Assembly: GCA_963923455.1 (NCBI GenBank) | Contig: CAWULT010000122.1 | Location: forward strand, 1 to 13,352 | Length of the DNA: 13,352 bases | From: CAWULT01 sp963923455 | GTDB taxonomy: Bacteria; Acidobacteriota; Vicinamibacteria; Vicinamibacterales; UBA2999 | Reading direction: 5' to 3' | Shown here: positions 6,274 to 13,352 of the stretch, piece after piece | Position numbering within the stretch: the first letter of the stretch is position 1 | How the letters are laid out: every line of letters starts with the position of its first letter | Notes under the pieces: model-generated | Database searches by the model: none | The model's input: the letters and a program-made list of their open reading frames with translations, nothing else | Told to the model about the DNA's origin: nothing | Position numbers and translations under genes: made by a program

Positions 6274-8082
6274 ATGTTCCGGATGTTCGGCGCCACCGTC
6301 GTGGCGACGCTCGCGCTGACCGTTCCGTCACTCGCGCAGGGCCAGGACGGAGAGCGCGTCTACAAGACCGCCTGCGCCAGCTGTCACGCGCAGCCGAATG
6401 CCCGGACCCCGGGGCTCGACGCCCTGCGGCAGATGACACCGGAGGCGGTCGAAACGGCGCTGACCTTCGGCAAGATGACGGTGCAGGCGGTCAGCCTGAG
6501 CACCGCGGAGAAGCGCGCCGTCGCCGAGTTCGTCACCGGGAAGCGGCTGGCGCCCACGGCTGCGCCGTCGATGGCCGACCGGTGCACGGCGGCGCGAGGG
6601 ATGACCGATCCGGCCCGCGGCCCGAACTGGAACGGCTGGGGCAACGGCGCGTCCAACACGCGCCACGCGAAGAACGGCGGCATCACGGCAGCCGACCTGC
6701 CCCGCCTGAAGCTGAAGTGGGCCTACGGCTACGCCGGCGTCGACTCGGCCCGCGCCCAGCCGGCGGTGGCCGGAGGCCGGCTGTTCATCGCGAGCGAGAA
6801 CGGCGAGGTCCGGGCACTCGACCCGAAGACCGGGTGCTCGTACTGGGCCTTCCGCGCGCAGGCGGGCATCCGCACGGCGCTCTCGGTGGGTCCGTATCGC
6901 AAGGCGGGCGGCGGGAATGGATGGGCGGTCTTCTTCGGCGACATGGCCGCCACCGCCTACGCGGTGGACGCCGAATCGGGCCAGCCGGTGTGGACGCGCC
7001 GCGTCGACGGTCACAGGTACGCCGCGATCACGGGTGCCCCCACCTACCACGACGGCAAGCTGTTCGTGCCGGTCAACGGCATCAACGAGGAACTGCAGGG
7101 CGGCCGCGCCCAGTACGAGTGCTGCACCTTCCGCGGCAGCGTCTCGGCGCTCGACGCCAGCACGGGCGCCGTGCTCTGGAAGCACTACACCATCGCTGAG
7201 GCGAAGCCGCGCGCGAAGAACAAGGACGGCGTGCAGCAGTGGGGCCCGGCCGGCGCGGGCATCTGGTCCGCGCCCACCGTCGACCCGAAGCGCAACATGG
7301 TCTACGTGGCCACCGGAAACAACTACGCGGAGCCCTCGCAGGGCGGCAGCGACGCCGTGATCGCGCTCGACCTCAATTCGGGCACCGTGAAGTGGGTCAA
7401 CCAGGTCACGAAGAACGACAACTTCACGCTGGGCTGCGGCCCGACCAATGCGAGCAACCCGAATTGCCCCGCGACGCTCGGCCCCGATCACGACTTCGCC
7501 GCGTCGCCCGCGCTGGCCACGGTGAACGGCCGCGACCTGCTGGTGCTTCCACAGAAGTCGGGCATGTCGTGGGCGCTCGATCCCGACCAGGAAGGCAAGA
7601 CGGTGTGGAGCTACCGCATCGGCCAGGGCAGCGCGCTGGGGGGCCAGTGGGGCGCGGCGGCCGACGAGCAGAACGCCTACATCGGCGTCTCGGACCTGCT
7701 GTCGCAGAACCCGGGCGGCCTGAAGGCGATCTCGCTGGCGACCGGCCAGCCGGTGTGGAGCGCGCCGCCGCAGACAAAGCTGTGTCCGCCGTCGCCGACC
7801 TGCCGCGCCGCACAAGGCGCCGCGGTGACCGTGGTGCCGGGCGCCGTGTTCTCGGGATCGCTCGACGGCGGCATGCGTGCGTACTCGGCGGCGGACGGGT
7901 CGGTCCTCTGGCAGTTCGACACCAACCGCGAGTTCACGACCGTCAACGGCGTCAGGGCCAAGGGCGGCGGACTGGAGGGCGGCGGTGCGGTGGTCGTGGA
8001 CGGGATGGTGTTCTTCAACTCGGGCTGGGGCGGCTTCGTCGGCAACCCCGGCAACGTACTGCTCGCGTTCGGTCTCGACTGA
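6274..8082 (+). CDS. PQQ propeller protein with N-terminal cytochrome c domain (quinohemoprotein / polyvinyl-alcohol-dehydrogenase-like), copy 1
   Basis: The product is 602 aa. ATG 6274 follows AGGAG at 9 bases and opens a signal peptide (residues 1-22, ending SLAQG). A GTG six codons earlier is less likely. Residues 25-90 form a small cytochrome c domain: haem motif CASCH (34-38), M68 as probable axial ligand in FGKMTVQAVSL. Residues 118-602 form a PQQ-type beta-propeller with repeated W-motif blades such as GEVRALDPKTG, AVDAESGQPVW, ALDASTGAVLW and ALDLNSGTVKW. C283-C284 are adjacent, as in the vicinal disulfide of PQQ alcohol dehydrogenases, although position equivalence is not proven. Further Cys (188, 388, 398, 504, 510) are shared with the next gene. 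Role: periplasmic oxidation of an alcohol-type substrate, with electrons passed from PQQ to haem. The substrate is unknown. It is the first gene of a probable two-gene operon. Confidence 0.9.
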   Translation: MFRMFGATVVATLALTVPSLAQGQDGERVYKTACASCHAQPNARTPGLDALRQMTPEAVETALTFGKMTVQAVSLSTAEKRAVAEFVTGKRLAPTAAPSMADRCTAARGMTDPARGPNWNGWGNGASNTRHAKNGGITAADLPRLKLKWAYGYAGVDSARAQPAVAGGRLFIASENGEVRALDPKTGCSYWAFRAQAGIRTALSVGPYRKAGGGNGWAVFFGDMAATAYAVDAESGQPVWTRRVDGHRYAAITGAPTYHDGKLFVPVNGINEELQGGRAQYECCTFRGSVSALDASTGAVLWKHYTIAEAKPRAKNKDGVQQWGPAGAGIWSAPTVDPKRNMVYVATGNNYAEPSQGGSDAVIALDLNSGTVKWVNQVTKNDNFTLGCGPTNASNPNCPATLGPDHDFAASPALATVNGRDLLVLPQKSGMSWALDPDQEGKTVWSYRIGQGSALGGQWGAAADEQNAYIGVSDLLSQNPGGLKAISLATGQPVWSAPPQTKLCPPSPTCRAAQGAAVTVVPGAVFSGSLDGGMRAYSAADGSVLWQFDTNREFTTVNGVRAKGGGLEGGGAVVVDGMVFFNSGWGGFVGNPGNVLLAFGLD

Positions 8083-8116
8083 GGCCGCCGCGTTCGTTCG
8101 ACCAGGAGTCACGACG

Positions 8117-9940
8117 ATGTCAACGAAGCTGATTGCCGGCATCGCGCTCGGCACCCTCGTCGCGCTGGCCGCACCGGCCCGTGCCCAGCAGGCGCCGGAC
8201 GGCGCCGCGCTGTACAAGCAGCAGTGCGCCACCTGCCACGCCGAAGGCCAGACCACGGCGCCCACGCCGACCGTGATGCGCCAGCTCACGCCGGAGGGCG
8301 TGGTCAACGCGCTGACCAACGGCCGCATGCGCGTCCAGGGTGCCGCGCTCACCGACGCGCAGCGCCGCGCGATCGCGCAGTTCATCACGGGCCGCGCGCC
8401 GAGCGCGACGATCGCCGCCACGGCGGCCGTCGACAACACGTGCCGCACGCAGGCGCCGATGAAGGACGCGGCCACGACGCCTGGCTGGAACGGCTGGGGC
8501 GGTGACGCCGGCAACACGCGCAACGCCGCACGCGCCGGCCTCACGGCGGCCGACCTGCCGAAGCTGAAGCTGAAGTGGGCGTTCGGCTACTCGGGCGTCA
8601 GCGCGGCGCGGGCGCAGCCGGCCATTGCCGGCGGGCGCCTGTTCGTCGCCAGTGAGAACAGCGAGGTGCACGCGCTCGACCCGAAGACCGGCTGCACCTA
8701 CTGGACCTTCAAAGCGCAGGGCGGCGTCCGCAGCGCGCTCGTCGTCGGGCCGTACCGCACGCCGGCCGGCCAGGTGGGCCAGGCCGTGTTCTTCGGCGAC
8801 AACAAGGCCAACGCCTATGCGGTGGACGCGCAGACCGGCCGCGAGCTGTGGGTGCGCCGCGTCGACGATCACCCGTCGGCGGCCATCACGGGCGGCGCGG
8901 CCGTCCACGGCGGCAAGGTCTTCGTGCCGGTGCAGGGCCTCAACGAGGAAGGCCAGGGCGGGCGCGGCGGCTACCAGTGCTGCACCTTCCGCGGCAGCCT
9001 CGTCGCGCTCGACGCCAACACCGGCGCCGTGGCGTGGAAGACGTACATGGTGGACGAGAACCGGCCCCGTGCCCGGAACGCCCAAGGCGTGCAGATGTTC
9101 GGGCCGGCCGGCGGCGGCATCTGGTCGGCGCCCACCGTCGACGCCAAGCGCGGCGCCGTGTACGTGGCCACCGGCAACGGCTACGCCGATCCGCCACAGA
9201 AGATGACGGACGCCGTCGTGGCCATGGACGTGAACACGGGCGCCGTGAAGTGGGTGAACCAGGTCACCGCCGGCGACAACTGGACGATGGGCTGCCAGGC
9301 GCAGAACCCGGACAACCCGGCCTGCCCCGCCACGCTCGGCCCCGACTACGACTTCTCGGCCTCGCCCGCCATCGCCACGGTCAACGGGCGCGATCTGCTG
9401 GTGCTTCCGCAGAAGTCGGGCCTCGCATGGGCGCTCGACCCCGACAGGGGCGGCGCCGTCGTGTGGCAGCGCCGCATCGGCCAGGGCAGCGGCCTGGGCG
9501 GCCAGTGGGGCGGCGCGGTGGACGCGCAGAACGCCTACTTCGGCGTGTCGGACCTGCTGTCGCAGAATCCGGGCGGCATGCGCGCCGTGAGCCTCGCCAC
9601 GGGCGAGATGGTGTGGAGCATGCCGCCGCAGAAGCCACTCTGCGGTGAAGGCCGCACGTGCCGCGCGTCGCAGGGCGCGGCGATCACGGCCATCCCTGGC
9701 GCGGTGTTCTCGGGTTCGCTCGATGGCGGCATGCGCGCCTATTCGACCAAGGACGGTTCGATCCTCTGGACCTTCGACAGCAATCGGGAGTTCCAGACCG
9801 TCAACGGCGTCAAGGCGCTCGGCGGCGGCCTCGAAGGCCCAGGCGCCATCGTCTCGGACGGCATGCTGTTCTTCAACTCGGGCTACGGCGGCTTCATCGG
9901 CAACCCGGGCAACGTGCTGCTGGCCTTCGGCACGGACTGA
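8117..9940 (+). CDS. PQQ propeller protein with N-terminal cytochrome c domain (quinohemoprotein / polyvinyl-alcohol-dehydrogenase-like), copy 2
   Basis: The product is 607 aa. ATG 8117 has AGGAG 8 bases upstream and starts a signal peptide (1-24, ending ARAQQ). It is a clear paralogue of the preceding gene with the same order throughout: CATCH haem motif (37-41), probable axial M71 (NGRMRVQGAAL), WNGWG entry to the propeller (124-128), adjacent C288-C289 in QCCTFRGS, IWSAPTVD, VYVATGN, QKSG.xWALDPD, and a C-terminal GNPGNVLLAFGTD. By eye about two thirds of the propeller residues are identical between copies. The gap between the two genes is 34 bases with no terminator, so they are likely co-transcribed. 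Clear divergence is concentrated in the cytochrome domain and linker (residues about 42-120). The copies may differ in substrate or electron acceptor; this is inference. Confidence 0.9.
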   Translation: MSTKLIAGIALGTLVALAAPARAQQAPDGAALYKQQCATCHAEGQTTAPTPTVMRQLTPEGVVNALTNGRMRVQGAALTDAQRRAIAQFITGRAPSATIAATAAVDNTCRTQAPMKDAATTPGWNGWGGDAGNTRNAARAGLTAADLPKLKLKWAFGYSGVSAARAQPAIAGGRLFVASENSEVHALDPKTGCTYWTFKAQGGVRSALVVGPYRTPAGQVGQAVFFGDNKANAYAVDAQTGRELWVRRVDDHPSAAITGGAAVHGGKVFVPVQGLNEEGQGGRGGYQCCTFRGSLVALDANTGAVAWKTYMVDENRPRARNAQGVQMFGPAGGGIWSAPTVDAKRGAVYVATGNGYADPPQKMTDAVVAMDVNTGAVKWVNQVTAGDNWTMGCQAQNPDNPACPATLGPDYDFSASPAIATVNGRDLLVLPQKSGLAWALDPDRGGAVVWQRRIGQGSGLGGQWGGAVDAQNAYFGVSDLLSQNPGGMRAVSLATGEMVWSMPPQKPLCGEGRTCRASQGAAITAIPGAVFSGSLDGGMRAYSTKDGSILWTFDSNREFQTVNGVKALGGGLEGPGAIVSDGMLFFNSGYGGFIGNPGNVLLAFGTD

Positions 9941-9946
9941 CGTCAT

Positions 9947-9972
9947 GCGCGGCGGGCTCCGGCCCGCCGCGC
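9947..9972 (+). terminator. Probable intrinsic terminator of the dehydrogenase operon
   Basis: A perfect 11-bp inverted repeat, GCGCGGCGGGC / GCCCGCCGCGC, with a TCCG loop begins 7 bases after the stop codon. It is followed by CCGTTT, so the T-run is short. The position and very strong stem make termination likely. It also separates the dehydrogenase pair from the MFS gene. Confidence 0.7.
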
Positions 9973-9988
9973 CCGTTTCGACGCGGGC

Positions 9989-9994
9989 TATACT
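9989..9994 (+). promoter_or_regulatory. -10-like hexamer TATACT before the MFS gene
   Basis: TATACT lies 12 bases before the ATG at 10007, and no Shine-Dalgarno is visible between them (CCCTCCGCCCGC). If it is a real -10, transcription would begin 6 bases or less before the start codon, so the mRNA would be leaderless or nearly so. No -35 hexamer is recognisable. Confidence 0.4.
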
Positions 9995-10006
9995 CCCTCC
10001 GCCCGC

Positions 10007-11266
10007 ATGCCTCCCGTCCCGTCGTCCGGCTCACGCGTCCGCTACCGTGTGTTGCGGATGGCGTTCCTGCTCGCCATCATCACCTTCCTCGACCGCGTCT
10101 GCATCTCGGTGGCCGCGCCGTTCATGATGCAGGACCTCGGCATCAGCGTGGTCCAGATGAGCGTGATCTTCAGCGCGTTCACGCTGGCCTACTCGCTGTT
10201 CGAGGTGCCGTCGGGCTGGCTGGGCGACGTCATCGGGCCACGCCGCGTGCTGACGCGCATCGTACTGTGGTGGTCGGCCTTCACGATGCTGACGGGCCTG
10301 GCCCAGGGCTTCCGCTCCCTCGTCGCGATCCGCTTTCTCTTCGGCGCGGGCGAGGCCGGGGCGTTTCCCAACGTGGTGCGCAGCTTCGGCCAGTGGTTTC
10401 CCGCGCGCGAGCGTGGCATGGCCAACGGCGTGCTGTTCCTCGGCTCGCGCCTCGGCGGCGCCCTGGCCGCGCCGGCCGTGCTGGTGCTCGTGCGGCTGTG
10501 GGGCTGGCGCGTCAGCTTCCTCGTGTTCGGCGTGATCGGCGTGGTGTGGTCGGTCGCCTGGTTCCGCTCCTACCGCGACAACCCGGCGGACCATCCCGAC
10601 GTCGACGCGGACGAACGGGCGTGGATCGCCCAGGACGGCGAACCCGCGGCCACCCACGCGCACACGCCGTGGAAGACGCTGCTGGCCAGCCGGAATCTGT
10701 GGGCGATCTGCGCGATGTACTTCGCGCTCGGCTACGGCCTCTACTTCTACTTCACCTGGCTGCCGACGTATCTCATCCAGGAGCTGAAGTTCTCGCTGCT
10801 GGCCGGCGGCCTCTTCGCGTCGCTGCCCTTCCTGCTGGCTGGCGCCGCCAACATCACCGGCGGCTGGTACACCGACTACCTGGCACGCACCAGCGGGCTG
10901 CGGCACGCGCGGGTCACGCTGGGCTCCGTGTCGTTCGGCATGAGCGCGGTGTTGATCATCGCGTCGACGATCGTGGCGCCGCCCGTCGCCAAGGCGCTGC
11001 TGCTGGCGCTGGCCCTCGCCTCGGCCGACTTCGCGCTGAGCGCGTGCTGGTCGGTGTGCCTCGACGTCGGCGCCGCACACGCGGGCGTCGTCTCCGGGTT
11101 CATGAACACGTCGGGCAACTTCGGCGGCTTCATCGGCCCGATCGTCGTGGGCCTGATGGTGGACCGCTGGCACTCGTGGACGTACCCGTTCTACGTGACG
11201 GCCGCCGTCTACGCCTGGGGTGCGCTCTGGTGGCTGGCCATCCGGCCGGAGCGGCGGATCGTGTGA
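10007..11266 (+). CDS. MFS transporter, anion:cation symporter (ACS) type
   Basis: The 419-aa product is polytopic, with about 12 hydrophobic segments in two six-helix halves and a hydrophilic central loop around residues 190-225. Family signatures visible are FLDRVCISVAAPFMMQDLGIS at the end of helix 1 (about 27-47), the MFS motif A GWLGDVIGPRR in loop 2-3 (70-80), and RFLFGAGEAGAFPNVVR...WFPARERGMANG (109-141), which is typical of ACS members such as the hexuronate, glucarate and phthalate carriers. It should import an organic anion with H+ or Na+ through the inner membrane. The substrate cannot be read from sequence. It lies behind the terminator of the dehydrogenase pair and has its own -10-like hexamer, so it is probably a separate unit. 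The length and the C-terminus RPERRIV are normal for the family. Confidence 0.9.
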   Translation: MPPVPSSGSRVRYRVLRMAFLLAIITFLDRVCISVAAPFMMQDLGISVVQMSVIFSAFTLAYSLFEVPSGWLGDVIGPRRVLTRIVLWWSAFTMLTGLAQGFRSLVAIRFLFGAGEAGAFPNVVRSFGQWFPARERGMANGVLFLGSRLGGALAAPAVLVLVRLWGWRVSFLVFGVIGVVWSVAWFRSYRDNPADHPDVDADERAWIAQDGEPAATHAHTPWKTLLASRNLWAICAMYFALGYGLYFYFTWLPTYLIQELKFSLLAGGLFASLPFLLAGAANITGGWYTDYLARTSGLRHARVTLGSVSFGMSAVLIIASTIVAPPVAKALLLALALASADFALSACWSVCLDVGAAHAGVVSGFMNTSGNFGGFIGPIVVGLMVDRWHSWTYPFYVTAAVYAWGALWWLAIRPERRIV

Positions 11267-11395
11267 CGGGCACGCTTCCCCGGCAGCCTTCCGCAGGCTC
11301 TCGGGCAGGCGCTGAGCCAGAACGGCCAGCTCTCGACGTTCGAAGGCATCACTCGGCTCGAACGCTGGTCGCGGGATAACTGGCTCCGCTGGCAG
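11267..11395 (+). other. Gap after the MFS gene with a protein-like open frame in phase with it
   Basis: There is no recognised gene between the MFS stop codon and the kinase. The frame of the MFS gene stays open for 43 codons after its TGA until a TAG at 11396-11398. 36 of those 43 codons end in G or C by hand count, and the product is Trp- and Arg-rich at its end (LERWSRDNWLRWQ). There is no start codon with a Shine-Dalgarno. It may be a gene remnant or chance. A weak 5-bp hairpin (11285-11299) has no T-run. Confidence 0.3.
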
Positions 11396-11401
11396 TAGAA
11401 T
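11396..11401 (+). promoter_or_regulatory. -10-like hexamer TAGAAT before the kinase gene
   Basis: TAGAAT lies 10 bases before the GTG start at 11412, and no Shine-Dalgarno lies between them (CCACCGGACA). A transcript from it would begin at or within about 4 bases of the start codon. The same hexamer precedes the RRM gene. No -35 hexamer is recognisable. Confidence 0.4.
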
Positions 11402-11411
11402 CCACCGGACA

Positions 11412-12547
<1,136 letters not shown>

Positions 12548-12554
<7 letters not shown>

Positions 12555-13352
12555 ACTCGCGAATCTACATTCGCGCGCTTGGCGATCTGACGACACACCC
12601 GGTTCCTGGCAGCGAAACCACATCCCTTGGGATCGCGAACCCAATGTTCGCGCCGGACGGCCAGTCCATCGTGTTCCTGTCACTTGGAGAGGGAGGCGGA
12701 CTGAACGCGGGCTCGACCACCATCAAACGCATCCCGATCAGCGGTGGCGCGGCCGCAACCGTTGCGACGCTCGAAACGGCCCCATCGGGTGCCAACGTGG
12801 GCCCTGGAGGCATCCTGGTCGGCCAGGAAGACGGAATCGTGCGCGTGCCGCTCGTTGGCGGCGTGCCCGAGCGCATCGTCGACGCCGGGCCCGACGAAAC
12901 GCTCTTCGGCCCGCAGATGTTGCCAGACGGCCGCACGGTGATCTTCACGCTCGCGCACGGTACGAGCCAGGAGCGCTGGGACAAGGCCCAGATCGTGGCG
13001 CAGTCCATCACCGGCGGCACGCGTCGCGTGCTGATCGACGGCGGCGCCGACGGCAGGTACCTCTCGACGGGCCATCTGCTGTACGCGGTCGGCGGCACGG
13101 TGTTCGCGGTGCCGTTCGACGCCCAGCGCCTCGAGGTCACGGGCGCGCCAGTTTCGGTGATCGCCGGTGTCCGGCGGTCGGCGGGACGCCAGATGGGTAC
13201 GATGCAGGTGGCCGTGTCGGACAACGGCACGCTCGCCTATATGGCAGGCCCCGCATCTCTGGCGGCAGGCGCCCAAAGCCTCGTGATCGGCAGCGCCAGC
13301 ACGGGGCCCCAGGCCCTGAAGATTCCGACCGGCGACACCCGAGGCTGCGCGT
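12548..13352 (+). CDS. TolB/WD40 (PD40)-like extracellular sensor domain, 3' part of the kinase gene, runs off the window
   Basis: The frame is open, without a stop, from 12545 to the window end (about 269 codons, partial). It begins YVLNSRIYIRALGDL and contains PD40-type motifs such as FAPDGQSIVFLS and LPDGRTVIFTLA, plus YLSTGHLLYAVGGTVFAVPFD and VAVSDNGTLAYMAG. These are typical of the periplasmic beta-propeller that follows the membrane helix in acidobacterial Pkn kinases. The start given (GTG 12548) is nominal, since no Shine-Dalgarno supports independent initiation and the segment most likely belongs to the kinase polypeptide. The whole protein would be longer than 640 residues before the part cut off by the window edge. 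The ligand is unknown. Confidence 0.7.

Noticed and set aside
3341..6319. 992-codon + strand open frame opposite the ASPIC and Sco genes
   Set aside because: Its length reflects the GC-biased third positions of the true leftward genes. The translation is Arg/Val/Ala-rich without domains, while the leftward frame shows seven DxDNDG motifs and an ASPIC domain.
6328..9946. Two long leftward open frames opposite the dehydrogenase genes
   Set aside because: Antisense shadows of the PQQ/cytochrome genes: Arg/His/Ala-rich, no domain, no start signal.
11285..11299. AGCCT/AGGCT hairpin as a terminator after the MFS gene
   Set aside because: Only a 5-bp stem, and no T-run follows.

Overview
The window is very GC-rich, with almost every codon ending in G or C. 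It has the look of an Acidobacteriota chromosome, most likely from the Vicinamibacteria (Luteitalea/Vicinamibacter-type). This placement is an inference from gene content: an FG-GAP/ASPIC-UnbV protein, tandem secreted PQQ propeller proteins with an N-terminal cytochrome c domain, a Sco protein carrying a CX5C motif, and a Pkn-type kinase fused through one membrane helix to a TolB/WD40-like domain. I see no rRNA, tRNA, CRISPR array, insertion sequence or phage gene, and no sign of a mobile island.

Layout. The left half (71-6211) is transcribed leftward. In transcription order it holds an 863-residue secreted rotamase/TPR/FG-GAP/ASPIC protein (6211-3620), a CusF-Sco copper protein whose start overlaps the end of the previous gene (3630-2710), a small RRM RNA-binding protein (2645-2334), a secreted protein of unknown function (2289-1405), and an envelope protein with a long EEAR-repeat stalk and a predicted beta-barrel (1321-71). 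The right half is transcribed rightward. It holds two tandem quinohemoprotein-dehydrogenase-like paralogues (6274-8082 and 8117-9940), a strong hairpin terminator, an MFS transporter of the anion:cation symporter type (10007-11266), and a serine/threonine kinase (11412-12554). The kinase gene is interrupted by an apparent one-base deletion, and its TolB/WD40-like sensor half continues in another frame to the end of the window.

How the genes may fit together. The two blocks diverge from a 62-base intergenic region at 6212-6273. Most products have signal peptides and act outside the cytoplasm: two haem/PQQ dehydrogenase-like proteins on one side, and a Ca-binding propeller protein plus a copper chaperone/thiol protein on the other. 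A periplasmic oxidative module is a reasonable inference: quinohemoproteins pass electrons to a respiratory chain whose CuA-type oxidase would need Sco. The MFS carrier could import an organic anion produced by it. No substrate can be named from the sequence.

The points most worth a second look are the rotamase-TPR-propeller-ASPIC fusion, the CusF-Sco fusion with its CX5C metal site, the kinase frameshift, the in-frame 12-copy 18-bp repeat, -10-like hexamers placed so close to start codons that several mRNAs may be leaderless, and a protein-like open tail after the MFS stop codon.
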